The position numbers were made by a program, and so were the translations under genes. Below the pieces are notes generated by a model. The model was not told the DNA's origin, did not search any database, and saw only the letters and a list, made by a program, of their open reading frames with translations. Positions 1 through 10,783 of a stretch of 64,000 nucleotides of DNA are shown here, one piece after another (the stretch's first letter is position 1; every line of letters starts with the position of its first letter). The DNA is from Patellaria atrata CBS 101060 (lineage: Eukaryota; Ascomycota; Dothideomycetes; Patellariales; Patellariaceae), in NCBI GenBank assembly GCA_010093705.1, contig MU006093.1, positions 553,557 through 617,556 on the forward strand, in the 5' to 3' direction.

Positions 1-1162
1 GATGTCTCGAGATTTGAGTTTCGACGGGTTAATCGCTTGGGAGGTGGCGCAAGAGGATACTCTATCTCTATTGCTGTGCCGTCTAGAGGTTCCCTGTCGA
101 TAATTATAGAATCCGTATTTGTTGCAGTAGTTTTTTTTGATTGTGTTCCCTTCTTTCCAGTTTTCGGTGCTGCTTTGCTCTTTGCTGGTGCTTTACGTCC
201 TTTGCCTGCTTTGGACGTTGTAGTCGCTACGGTCGCGATAGTCATGACACTGTCATCTAGTCCGACAGGAAGATCACCTCCAAGTGACATCAATGAGGGT
301 GCCTCCGAGAAAGTAGATTGTGTTGATAATCTGGAAGTTCTAGATGCTTTTGAACCTCGTCCCTTCTTTGCAGCCGGTTTCCTAGCTGCTTTGTTTTCTT
401 CAACTAATGTGAAGAAACAGCAATCGGGAGATCGCTTATAGTGCTCATCCCTAATATAATTAGAACAACTATGAGGAGAAGGCGCAATCTATCATACCAT
501 GGATTATCCTTTGGTTCCCAACCATCCAGTGATAAATTGCAGTACATGCAAGTTACTCCATCTTCAAACTCTGGGCTTGGATCAAAACACCAGCCAGCTT
601 CCACCATCTACAACAACACAGTCAGTCACAGCAGTTGTGGACTAGGAAGGTACTCATTACCTTTTGTATCTTGCATTTCCACCCTTTCTTATTCTCATGA
701 GGCCATAAATCGCCAAAGGTCGCCGTACGCGCATCTACCATGCGTTCACTCATAGGATCTTCCTCAACTCGCTTCATATCCTCTACTCGCGCTCGAATGC
801 ACGAAACAAGAGCCCAACTGCAATCCGGTGAATGTGCAAGGTGTTCAAAAGCTGCATTATCTCCAAGTTCCCATCCGTCTAGTTTTCTCTGGCAGTGGAA
901 ACACATAACATTGTCGTTACTAGTTGCGTCTGGGCGGTAGAAGAAGCCGGCTAAAGCAAGCTGTAATGTTATCAGTATTAACAATCAATTGAAAGTGATG
1001 CATTCCACATACCTCTTCTGGGGTAGGAGTCTTATGGGGCCATGATACAGTCGAAGGAGTTTTCTTTTTTGTAGATGAAGCGCGACGTTTTGGAAGTTGT
1101 ACTGGTTCCTGGAAAGTCGCTAGGCGACCTATTAATGTGTTGACACCCTCAGGAAGCTTCAT
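1..1162 (-). CDS. bir1: BIR-domain protein, Bir1/survivin type (3' end cut by window)
   Basis: Likely the chromosomal passenger complex subunit that targets Aurora kinase to centromeres and the spindle midzone. Four exons are inferred: 1162-1013, 960-661, 607-498 and 450-1, continuing past the window edge. Two BIR domains are seen. The first (about residues 48-100) has CFHC, a DGWELGD stretch and HLAHSPDC. The second spans introns 2 and 3 and has CMYC, DGWEPKDNPW and, after the splice, DEHYKRSPDC; each has the CxxC-H-C zinc set. Splicing restores the second HxxRSPDC exactly, which supports the exon model. After the BIRs the protein becomes Lys/Ala/Ser/Thr-rich and disordered, as in fungal Bir1, whose long tail binds partners. 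The ATG at 1162 gives a short lead-in (GRLATFQEP) typical of the family. The gene is divergent from TAM41. Confidence 0.9.
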
Positions 1163-1653
1163 CCTGAGAATTCGCGGACCAAAGCTCTTTCAAGCTTGAT
1201 ATATTTCTTCGTCCTCAGGGATTGGCGTTGATCTGGTCTGTGGATCGTTGTTTCCTGCGGTGGATAGAGTGATACCTTTTAAAGAAGTAAAGTAAACAAA
1301 ACATGAGACGCGGTTGGTAGGGTACCTGGAAAGAAAGACTAGCCCCGAAGGATGTTAGCGGAGTTTACTAGTTTTAGCGAGAGGCGATCATGACTGTGAT
1401 CACGTGGCGTCATATTAAGCTCGGTCTCTGACCGGACAAACGTTGAATTACGGGTTTTGTTGCCCATCGACAATCTATTTCACACTTCCTGTCAGTTCCT
1501 GCCATTGCGACCGTACATAACCTCAATTCCATAAAATTATGGCGCTACAACCTCCGACCAATATTGCACTTTCACCGGTCTCAGGTTTTGTATAGGTAGT
1601 ACAACTGAGTTCCCCATTGTCGCCTTAAGAATTTCACAACCGTCATTACCATC
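1163..1653. promoter_or_regulatory. Divergent promoter between BIR1 and TAM41
   Basis: This 491-bp gap separates two divergently transcribed genes and must hold both promoters. A perfect CACGTG E-box lies at 1401-1406 inside GATCACGTGGCG, a possible bHLH or Cbf1-type site. There is no obvious TATA box. Role inferred from position only. Confidence 0.4.
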
Positions 1654-3310
1654 ATGGCTCTATCGCACCCAGCCGTAAGTGGTTCACGACCGCAAATTCT
1701 TTGGCACACGTCTTCTGGGTGAAACACAATCTGACTGACTTTGATAGTCTCTTTTTACTTTATTCAAATCTACTTCCGCAGTGATTATTCGGGAATCAGT
1801 TCCAGCCAAGAGAAGAATAGCATATACTTGGGGATATCGTCCGCTGCGCTACTATGCATCGGGAACACCCTCAAAGAAATCTGCGGAGCAAGAGGAGAAT
1901 GCGGTGGATCATTCGAGAGCGGAGAAATTCGTGTCCAGTGCTCGAGATGATAAAAACCCATCTCAAGTGTCATCTTCATCGTCGGAAACAGGAGAATCTA
2001 CTATTTCCGACGTGTCATTACCCGAAGGATGGGAGGATAACCCTGACTGGAACATAACAAAGTTCTCGGAATTACCACATGCAAAGTTTGGTTATAACCA
2101 GCACATAATTATCAATGAGGAGTTTAAAGAAGCCTTAAGACAGATGCTATGGCAATTCCGTGCGCCCATCAGGTATGCTTTCGCATACGGATCAGGCGTC
2201 TTCCCACAATCATCCTCGACAGTTTCTAGTAGTGCGACATCACCTCATCCACACCCCCCGGAAGCTATCACAAAGTGGCAAAAAGGGGGCGGAAAGATTA
2301 TTGACTTCATATTTGGCGTGTCGTTTACCCAACACTGGCATTCTTTGAATCTAACTCAACACCGGGACCATTACTCATTCCTTGGTTCATTCGGATCCGG
2401 TTTAGTTTCGCGAGTGCAGGACAGCTGGGGAGCCGGCGTCTACTTCAACCCTTACATTACTGTCAATGGCACCATGATCAAGTATGGTGTTGTAAACCTT
2501 GACACTATTGCTCACGATCTTAGCCAGTGGGATACTCTTTATCTTGCTGGACGCCTTCAAAAACCTGTCAAGATTCTCCGCGACGATGCGCGTATTCGCC
2601 TTGCCAACCAGGTTAATCTTATTTCTGCAGTTCGCACTGCACTTCTTATGCTTCCCGATTGTTTTACTGAGCGCGAACTGTTTGAAGCTATTGCAGGTAT
2701 CAGTTATATGGGCGACCCGCGCATGTCATTCGGCTCGGAAAACCCGCAGAAAGTTAAGAACATTGTTTCAAATCAGTTGACCAACTTCCGTCAATTATAC
2801 TTACCCTTGATTGAGAGTCTCCCAAATGTAACATATAATGATTCTCGATGTACTCGGTCTGACTGGACAGAAGATCCTTCAGGCGAATTTAGACTCAGCC
2901 AGGACATGGATCCAGTGAAACGGGGGAACATGGTTCGCCGTCTTCCCAAATCTTTCAGGAACAAAGTCTACTTCCAGTATCAACGCAAATTCCAAATTCC
3001 TGGCGGAGAGTTCAAGAAGATGTTGGAAGAGACCAAGGATGAAGATGAAAATGGTATCAAACGCCAACAGGGTGGAGAATTTGAACGGAGAATTGCAGGA
3101 GAAGATGATATCAAAACTCAGGTGGGACACGCAATTAGGGCCACTGTTAAATGGCCCTCCACCAGTCAGTCAATCAAGGGTATTTTCACATCAGGTCCTA
3201 GTAAAAGTATTCGATACCTAAAGGAGAAGAGGGAAAAGTCGAATCAAGGTAAGAAAGAGGCTGCTGCTACCTCAGAGAAAACTGGAGGAGAGGACAAAAA
3301 GAACGATTAA
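1654..3310 (+). CDS. tam41: Mitochondrial CDP-diacylglycerol synthase Tam41 (Mmp37)
   Basis: Makes CDP-diacylglycerol from phosphatidic acid and CTP at the matrix side of the inner membrane, the first step towards cardiolipin. Two exons are inferred: 1654-1674 (MALSHPA) and 1748-3310, giving about 527 aa. The intron has GTAAGT, a CTGACTGAC branch region and the TAG at 1745-1747. This join yields an N terminus rich in Ser, Arg and hydrophobic residues with no acidic residue before Glu at about 23, a good matrix presequence. A later CAG at 1779-1781 would break the frame. Family motifs seen: YGSGVFPQ near residue 154 (nucleotidyltransferase GSG), IDFIFGVS, the HRDHYSFLGSFGS stretch, GAGVYFNPY and KYGVV. 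The C-terminal ~80 residues are charged and linker-like, longer than in yeast. Confidence 0.93.
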
Positions 3311-4005
3311 TGTCATATCCTTGAAACAAATTTCTCATTTGTACTATACATAGACGGGCTACAATTTTAGTATTGGATGGCACGCGTGGAAGGTGCTGGA
3401 TTATGGCGTTGGATTAACTTCCCTAAAGGGGTATGGAAGTATATTCGAGTCAGTTGTACTTGACTGAGGAGCCGGTGATGAAGGAAAGCACATTGTAACT
3501 GTAAAACATCATGGAGAACTAGAATTCTAGTGTTCGACAAGAACTGATGGATAGAGGACTCGCTTAGGGTCAGATCATTCCCCCCATTCAAACGCGGGTC
3601 CCCTGCTCCGCTCCTCTGAGCCCGGTAATTTCTTTCATTCTATCTCAAAACTTCATCAAGATTTCCACAACTTCAGGCATCATCATCTTACAAAATACCT
3701 TCATGTTTGACCTCAATTGGCGATTGACATGACCGCTAATATCGTACAGTTGCGTCTCTGTACATTGTGCGTGGTAAGTGGTAAAGGTCCTCGGCCCCAA
3801 GCGAGAGATGAGGCTGCATTTACGACATCCCTCTCATTGGATAGCCCCCTATACCTGCTTGTGGTATGGGAGAGGCTCTGTTTTCTACAGGCTTAGGGTT
3901 CGATTGCGGCACTAAATGTTCCTTCTTGTCGGTCGTATACTGTACATGTTAAGATCTCGTCGTTAGCAAAGTGTCAATTCTTCGTATTACTACTTCTTCA
4001 GTGTT
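3311..4005. other. Intergenic, no gene seen
   Basis: The gap between TAM41 and the kinase gene lies on the same strand. It should hold the TAM41 3' UTR and the kinase promoter. No convincing ORF, repeat or RNA gene is visible. A GGGTTCGATT at about 3896 resembles a B box but has no partner A box. Confidence 0.4.
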
Positions 4006-5773
4006 ATGAGCTTCCTTGTGGACAGAAGAGGAGGGAAACGGCGGCGTTCCTCTTCGCCCGCGCCCCTTTCACTCATTGCACCATCTGAAAGTTCTCTTTC
4101 CGAGCCTGTATCCTCGGACCGCTTCCCACGGCAATTCAACGAACATGTTGACCATAGAACACGTTTTCAAGGACCCCTAAGTATTGAAATCTCGCGAGAT
4201 TACAGTTTCAGGAAACCCCTAATGCAGATTAGAATCAGAATCGGCTTTAAAACTCGAAAAACCAGAGGAACTGGTTCATTCAAGACTAAGAAGCCATGAT
4301 AGTCCTTCGAACGAAACGTCTAGGAACCGAATTAGAGCTGAAGCTGGTCCCTCCGATGTATCCACTCCCGAGGATAATCTGCATTCCGACTATCAACTTG
4401 GAAAGACAGAGAGTAGAATCACTATTAGCACAGTTGAAGAAGTTTCTGGTATAAGAACCGTGGGATATTGCTTAGTCTGCCATATAAGGACCAGGAAAGT
4501 TAAAAGGATCACAGACGGAGGCGAAGACTTTTTGTGTCGACAGTGCGGGACAATGCGTACTGGACCGCCAAACAACCTTCAGGAGGATGACGAAAATGAT
4601 GTGCTATTAGTTGATGCAGACTTAGAGAAAGACATACGTACAGAGGAGGAAGATGCAGCTATAGAACAAGCCGAGAAAGTATTGCAAGAGCATTCTGAAG
4701 TCTTGAACCAGGATTGTGACAGTATAGCTTCGAGCTGTGGATGGCTTTACACCTCTGTTCAGTCGTATGCATCTTCGAACGATGTACCTTTGAGAACGCT
4801 TCAGACCCTAGGTCATGGAAGTGTAGGAATAGTTGAGGAAGTGGAATTAGCCACCCAGCAAGAAGAAACACTACGTTCATTCGTGAGGAAACGGATTCAG
4901 ATACCACGTTCACGTCGTCGACAACTTTCTCAGCTTGTTGAGCAAGAAATTGATGTCCTAAGGCGTCTTAGACACCCTCACATTGTGAAACTCATAGGAA
5001 CCTACTTAGACGGGCCATTAGACCGTCACTACTTCCAAAGTCTGTTGTTATACCCCGTCGGAGAGTATGATCTTCGCACCTTTTTACAACTAACGGCAGA
5101 TGAAGAAGACTTATCATCTGCAGATTTCAGCACCTCAAGACTTTGGCTTCAGACTTGGTTCGGTTGCTTGGCAGGGGCTCTGTGTTACATGCATGAGACA
5201 GGTGTCCGCCATCAGGACATAAAGCCATCCAACATCATCCACCGAGGTCGCGATGTTTACTTTACAGACTTTAGCTCCGCTGATAAATTCGAACTGGGCG
5301 GCACTACCTCCACCGAGAATCCTGCAAGCACGACGGCAATGTACGCAGCACCAGAAACACTTCATGATGGAGATGAATATCAGCGCCATGGACTAGCCAC
5401 TGATGTCTTTTCCCTTGGATGTGTTTTCATAGAGATGCTAGCAGTATTGGCTGGTAGCACTGTTGACGAATTGCAGGATTGGTGCTTCGATCAATCTGGT
5501 TCCAAGTATACCCCTAGGTTTCGAAACTACAATCGCACGTTGCAACGGGTCGAGCAATGGTTCAATGGGTCTATGAACAGTCAGGAGACTCAATTAGCTA
5601 ACCCTCCAGTACGGGAATCCGAAGCTGCTTGGGGTTGCTCGTATTTCTATAACAACTGTGTTCGTCTAATGCTAAACGAAGAGCGAAAGGAGAGACCAAA
5701 CATTCGAGAGGTATGCTCCCTGATAAATAGACAACAACCATGGCGTACCCTACCATGTCCTTGCAAAATGTAA
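4006..5773 (+). CDS. Protein kinase with N-terminal Cys4 knuckle
   Basis: Two exons are inferred, 4006-4180 and 4233-5773 (571 aa). The reading frame downstream is open well upstream of the first in-frame GTG, and only an intron ending at the TAG of 4230-4232 links it in frame to the ATG at 4006. Residues about 135-160 carry CLVC and CRQC, spaced like a small zinc ribbon. A protein kinase domain follows (about 240-565): glycine loop LGHGSVGIV, candidate Lys in VRKRI, alpha-C Glu in EQEID, catalytic HQDIKPSN, DFSSAD in place of DFG, and an APE-like AAPET. Asp and Asn of the catalytic loop and Asp of the metal site are present, so activity is possible despite HQD and DFS. The first 130 residues are disordered. 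No named family recognised; substrate unknown. Confidence 0.85.
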
Positions 5774-6236
5774 GGCGCTCTGTTTGTGGAATTTGCATAG
5801 AATAAGAATAAGAGAGTAGGCTACAGCGTTGGCAGTTCGGAGTTTGTAGATGAAATAAAAACCGGAGACGATAACGAAGCAATCCAATCCAGGAAGGTTA
5901 AAATATCCAGTTCGATTCATGATATATCTTCAAAGCGGATCATGTGCTAGTTTTGTACCCCTCACAACTCCAGCCTTGCTGTGATAAATGGTGGGTTGCT
6001 GCAGTCAGCGTATCACTATCTTGGCACCATATTCACAATCTACACCGGAAATCAGGTAAATCAACTTTGACCTCTTGATCATCTAGAGTTTGAAGTTTCG
6101 CGTTCATCTTTCAGTTCCTTCTTTAAAGTCCTCTATTTTGATGGTCCTTTCTTTTATGTTTAGTAATTATCAATTGTTACTAAAATTAGCAATAGGCTAC
6201 CATCGAGCCTTGAAATCTCGTATAACTATCAACACC
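5774..6236. other. Intergenic, promoter of RBR ligase gene
   Basis: This gap lies between tandem genes. The reading frame of the next gene stays open for 49 codons upstream of its chosen ATG (6237), from another ATG at 6090. That extension is hydrophobic and unlike the family, so I treat it as 5' UTR. Nothing else is seen. Confidence 0.35.
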
Positions 6237-7753
6237 ATGGGTCAAATATTAGCGAGACTTGTTTCTATCTTAAAGTCGGAAGATCAACATCCCAGTTTTA
6301 GAGTCACGAGATCTACATACGGAACGGTAAGGAGTCATCATAATCCACCGTCGACGACAGGTCATAGACGTCGTGAGGGAGACGATGATGTGTGCACAGG
6401 AGGCCATGCCCAATTATACGGACGAGGGCAAAAAAGTAGTGGCAAGGAAGGAAAGCGCAAATGGCCGTCAACGTTTCGGGATACGAAGCGGAGATCTGGT
6501 CACGTGAGTGATAGTCAAATTCGAAATAGGACCAAGGATGGTAGATCTGGAGGTGCCTCAGAGCGAGCGGGTAGGAAGTCACCCAAGAAATATCAGGTCG
6601 GTGGAGATATGACAATATTGACAGGTTTATTCGCAAGCTCCGGGAAACGGTCTGGTAAAGGGTCTTTAGGAGACAGAAAGGACCACGGGAATCGTAGTGA
6701 TACGGATTTGAGTTCCAGTAAACAACCACGACGGAGTAACAGTACGGATATAAGGAGCGGTGTCGATGGCCCAGATCAACCATCTTTAAAAAGAGTTCCG
6801 CGAACCACTAGGAAAACCCCTCCAGGCGCCTCAAGTGATGTCGAGAGGAAGCAAAAACATTCAAATAAAGCTGACAGGGAGCACATCCGACAGGACAGTC
6901 TTCTAGACGTTCAAGAACCGTTGAATCCAAGGAAAAAAAATCCTCAGCAAACTTTTGAATGTATGATTTGTACAGATACTCTCCCACTAGACCGGTTCCC
7001 CGGCCGCGCCCCAACTCGCCAGTGTAACCATAGCGCCCACACCTGTAGAAAGTGCTTACGGCACTGGATCGACTCCGAATTCAAAGTCAAGATATGGAAT
7101 CAGATCGGGTGTCCCGAGTGCTGGCAACCATTGCGGATGAGGGATATGAAGAAGTTTGCTCCCAAGGAGGTAACTAAAAGGTCAATACCTTGGACTCCGC
7201 CATTAATGTACCCTCACAAATCCTGATCTTGAAAGTTTAGATACGAATACCTTCATGACCGCCACGTGCGCTCTCAAACTAAGAATTTCATGTGGTGTCC
7301 GTCTCTGCATTGCGAAGAAGGACAAGTCCACAATCCCAAAAATCCTAAGTTCACCTGTAACAAATGCGGCTACAAGTTCTGCGTCGCGCATAATATCCCG
7401 TGGCACAGTAGTGAAAGTTGCAAAGAGTTTAATCGGCGGCAAAGCCAGAAGAGGCGGAAAGAAGAAAATGAACAAAGTGTGAAATTTGTAGAGGGGAACT
7501 TCAAGAAGTGCGAATGTGGATGGTGGATCGAGAAGAATGATGGTTGTGACCATATGACCTGTGAGCTATTCTTTCCTTTTTGCCCATAATTACTCACAAC
7601 TGCTGGCCCTTGCTTCTGGGTGAACTACAAACTGACTACGCACCAGGTACTAAATGTCGTCGGGAGTTTTGCTATTCATGTCTTGCGCCGTATAAACCAA
7701 TTCGAGACCATGGTAACAGAATGCATAATGTTGGATGTCAGTACCATATGTGA
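6237..7753 (+). CDS. RBR-type (RING-IBR-RING2) E3 ubiquitin ligase
   Basis: Transfers ubiquitin through a RING/HECT hybrid mechanism. Three exons are inferred: 6237-7180, 7241-7560 and 7647-7753 (456 aa). The first ~235 residues are basic, Ser/Gly-rich and disordered. RING1 starts FECMICTD and holds CNHSAHTC and CPEC. The IBR holds WCPSLHC, CNKCGYKFC and a His/Cys pair. RING2 holds CECGWWIEKNDGCDHMTC, then CTKCRREFCYSC across intron 2. The Cys in GCDHM is the expected catalytic residue. The second splice rebuilds a perfect CTKC, which supports it. Intron 1 uses a GTCAAT donor, chosen because the frame then continues KEVTKRYEYL into the IBR; a nearby GTAACT donor would break the frame. The protein ends soon after RING2. 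Substrate unknown; ARIH-like features beyond the RBR are not evident. Confidence 0.88.
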
Positions 7754-7894
7754 TAGGGGAACACGTCTGGGCCGACAACGAGTAAGTGAGGAACGAATAA
7801 TGAGTTTACGACCGGAATAAACACGTAATATTTATAATACTTCATATTGATAGAATGATACTTTTCGAACTTTAACTCATTATTGTAATCAATC

Positions 7895-9313
7895 CTATTC
7901 ACTCTCACTTGCACTATCTCCACCGCCTGCATCATGCTCCATTCCATGAAATCCTTCCCTTTCGGCTCCAATCAAGGGAGCTCTTTCGCCCTCTTTCCTT
8001 CTAAAGTGACTTCCAACACTTATTGCGAGCGTGGAAAGGCCGTGCACCATTGTTGAACCGAGCACAACGAAACATATTACTGGCCATATGATGTCTACTA
8101 CGTGCCTCTTCGTTGGATCAAGCTGTGGCGGTGGGCGTTCCAAAGGTTCAGATGTATCCGTTTCTAACTGAGCCCGTGCTTCAATTGCCAAAAACAACGC
8201 CCCTACTCCCATGGGACCGAAGTGTCCTGCAAATAACGCTTCCCGGAATGTGTGTAAGTCTGGAGTAATACGATACAGTAACAGCGTGGCAGGTAATCTC
8301 CTGAATAGGAGTATCAGTACCAGTAGGCCAAATAGTTTAGGGACAGTCAACTCGTAGAAACCATGGAACTGCTCCCAGGGGATGAGTGCCCCAAAGTAGA
8401 TGAACATGCTCGAATTAACCAATAAATCTATGATCTCTGGCAACTTTGTTTCGGCCATATTTGCTGCGAACCATCCATCACGTGAGAATCCAATACCGGC
8501 TGAAAAGGAAAGGAGGAAGTCATCTAACCCGAGGATACTTGCTAGGCCGACACAGAATAACGCTAGAAGGATGTAAAAAACTAGGTAAGAAGCCCGGCTT
8601 ATTGTCTCTTTCGCATCAGCGAAGCGTAGGAGCTTGTTGGCGAAGTGTCCAATGGTGAAGCCAAGAATGATTCCTAATAGACACTGCCAAAAGATGGTAA
8701 TGAGCAACCATTTTTTGAATGTCCCTAGAGCGGTGCTTCTCAGGAGGATCGCGAGTCCAAAATATAAAAACGGGAACGACACACCATCATTACACCCTGA
8801 CTCCGCGGCCAGGAGGTCCCTAATCCTTTTCGGAACTCTTGAACTGAACTTGCTATTGTTCAGCACCGAAGCCGCAAGCACAGGATCCGTGGGCGTCAGG
8901 CAAGCCGCAATAACCAGACTGGTCGGAAATCCCACATTGAGAATCCAATGGATAAAGGCCGCGGAAACGAGCCATCCAAACGCCATGACAGGCCCTAGCA
9001 GCATAGCAACGCTCTTCCAATGCCGCACGAAATAGTACTTCGGCAGCCCGATGCCGACAGCGAAGCACTCAAGGCCAAGCACGACGCGAGTTAGTTCCTG
9101 GAGCTCGGTATCGCCGAGACCCCATCGCACTGGGTCCAAGGCGCCGATCCCTTTGGGGCCAAATATGATCCCGAAGAGGGTTGCGAGTGGTGGCTCGGAG
9201 AGGTGCAGGCGGTTGCGAATGAAGAGGGAAAAGAGTGCGTATGTGAGGAGGAAGAAGGAGATGAGGAGATAGGAGAGGTGGGGACCGGTGGGCTCGAGCT
9301 GTTTCCAAGCCAT
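7895..9313 (-). CDS. Na+/H+ antiporter, Nha1/Sod2 type, short form
   Basis: Plasma-membrane cation/proton exchanger that removes Na+ and often K+ in exchange for protons. Single exon, 472 aa. About twelve hydrophobic segments run from residue ~12 to ~430. Fungal Nha1 signatures are visible: TPTDPVLAASV (about 140) and AAESGCNDGVSFPFL (about 168), whose Asn-Asp pair is the ion-binding motif of CPA antiporters. The tail after the last membrane segment is only about 40 residues (ending DSASESE). S. cerevisiae Nha1 carries a tail of several hundred residues; fission yeast Sod2 is short like this one. The start at 9313 is the first ATG and lies just before the first membrane segment. The 3' end converges on the RBR gene (141 bp gap). 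Confidence 0.93.
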   Translation of the reverse strand: MAWKQLEPTGPHLSYLLISFFLLTYALFSLFIRNRLHLSEPPLATLFGIIFGPKGIGALDPVRWGLGDTELQELTRVVLGLECFAVGIGLPKYYFVRHWKSVAMLLGPVMAFGWLVSAAFIHWILNVGFPTSLVIAACLTPTDPVLAASVLNNSKFSSRVPKRIRDLLAAESGCNDGVSFPFLYFGLAILLRSTALGTFKKWLLITIFWQCLLGIILGFTIGHFANKLLRFADAKETISRASYLVFYILLALFCVGLASILGLDDFLLSFSAGIGFSRDGWFAANMAETKLPEIIDLLVNSSMFIYFGALIPWEQFHGFYELTVPKLFGLLVLILLFRRLPATLLLYRITPDLHTFREALFAGHFGPMGVGALFLAIEARAQLETDTSEPLERPPPQLDPTKRHVVDIIWPVICFVVLGSTMVHGLSTLAISVGSHFRRKEGERAPLIGAEREGFHGMEHDAGGGDSASESE

Positions 9314-9949
9314 TGTGAGGGAGATGAATGGATATTGTTTGTGTTAGATGTTGTATTAACAGAGCATCTCATAGACGACTTCGATAAGTTTTAGAAACGT
9401 TCATTTTCATTGCAGTTGCTTTTAGCCTGGAACTCTTCGTTAACGTGTGATCGCGAGTTTGTCAGTTCAGATAATGAGTATAGAACTAGTCTAGCATCAA
9501 AGTAGCTAGCTAAATCTCTAGGACGATTAGATTCTAGCGGTGTATGACGTCGCCATCAAGCACACCATTTCGTCCGGTGCATCGAGTATTTCAAGCACAA
9601 CACCGGTTATGTTAGTTATTAGATTTGGAAATATATGTATTCCCTACCGATACGTTTGTATGAATGAAAATGGGGGAATTGCTGAGCATGGGGAGCACTC
9701 CCCAGGAATCAGGGCACAAGTTCGAAGCGGTCAACGGACCATAGTTGGTAGGATACCAACAGATGTTCTGATACCATACTATTAAATACGATTACTGTAC
9801 TTCAGATATCTCGTCATATTCAATAATTAGTCATGTATGCGGTATTCAAGTCCTGAACTGTTGCAGCTAGAGACTTTTAAGCTTTAGTGTGCATTTTTTC
9901 GCGTCACTTAGAAGTCTAATCCACGTTATGCACGGATATAGACTATGCC

Positions 9950-10110
9950 CGGCTATTCTATAAAGTTATACTATTACTTTATAATTAAGTATCTCTACTA
10001 ATATAGCTACTATTAACCTTTATAATCAATAATCTGAATATATGATTGAGCCCTAATATTAACTATATCGCTAAAAAGTTTAAAGTTAAATATTTTGTTC
10101 CTGACGTGAG
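9950..10110. repeat. AT-rich, TpA-dense stretch (possible RIP-mutated relic)
   Basis: The stretch is strongly AT-rich, with dense TA steps (TATAAAGTTATACTATTAC and similar) and almost no CpG. It differs sharply from its flanks. This is the look of repeat-induced point mutation on a small repeat remnant in Pezizomycotina. No element ends or coding trace can be seen, so the family is unknown. Confidence 0.4.
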
Positions 10111-10455
10111 TTTATAACTTCTCTACGCTGGAACCAGATTGGTATAAACACGCGCAAGGTTTCTCCTGATGAGAAACCTCCTTCCTAGAAGGGTAGGTTT
10201 CCGCTTCGTGATAGAACGTGTAAAGGTTTGCACTTCAAGTTAACGATATAACTTACTTCCCCCTAACTCTCTCTCAAAGGCTTCACTGTAGAGACAAGTG
10301 ATACTGTACGAACACAGTATGACAAAGGTGAGTTAAGTCAAAGATCGTAACATCCAATCATATAGTAAGATATGTTGGTAAGAAGACCTACGAAGAAACT
10401 AAATACATGCGTAGAGGAGCGTCCTTGAGTATTCCTTCTTCACAGTCCTATTTCA

Positions 10456-10530
10456 TGCTGGTCGTCTGGTCGTTCTGGTCGTTTGGTCGTTTTTCTGCGA
10501 CCGAACGACCAAACGTCCAAACGTCCAAGT
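10456..10530. repeat. Imperfect hairpin built from TGGTCGTT units
   Basis: The left arm has four near-tandem copies of (C)TGGTCGTY. The right arm has the complementary ACGACCAAACGTCCAAACG series. The arms meet around a short loop near 10488-10498 (TTTTTCTGCG). The right arm runs directly into GTCACGTGATC. The symmetry makes small ORFs appear on both strands. Function unknown: it could be a transposon-end remnant, a regulatory array or a structured RNA. Confidence 0.6.
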
Positions 10531-10783
10531 CACGTGATCTCCGTATCACTGTCTTTTCCCGTGGTTGTACCGAGTGGTTGTTCCTCTCTTCCCCATGTCC
10601 GTTCTTACGTCTTGTGGCCGTAACACTGGATTTGACTTCTGAATTCCACGACATTCGTTCCACGAAACGTGTAAGACAAGGTCTTAGCTGTGCTATTAAC
10701 CAAAATTTCAATTTATTCTTACAATGACATAGAACGCCATAAAACCCTCATTTATGCCATATATTCAATAATTAGAAGAGGAT

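Larger units (their letters stand above)
9314..10783. other. Intergenic 1.5 kb with AT-rich relic and hairpin
   Basis: Holds the NHA1 promoter on the left and the 2H phosphoesterase promoter on the right. Two distinct features lie inside (listed separately): an AT-rich stretch and an inverted repeat. Short ORFs at 9540-9785 and 10407-10727 show no family features; the second is partly produced by the hairpin. No RNA gene recognised. Confidence 0.4.

Noticed and set aside
1781-3310. GTG at 1781 as start of the TAM41 gene
   Set aside because: A spliced ATG at 1654 joined to 1748 gives a proper mitochondrial presequence and keeps the frame.
4460-5773. GTG at 4460 as start of the kinase
   Set aside because: The frame stays open upstream through a conserved-looking region and joins in phase to an ATG at 4006.
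9540-9785. 81-codon plus-strand ORF
   Set aside because: No conserved motif, no splice links and no codon pattern like nearby genes.
10407-10727. ORFs on both strands over the hairpin
   Set aside because: The symmetric repeat creates open frames on both strands; neither has a domain.
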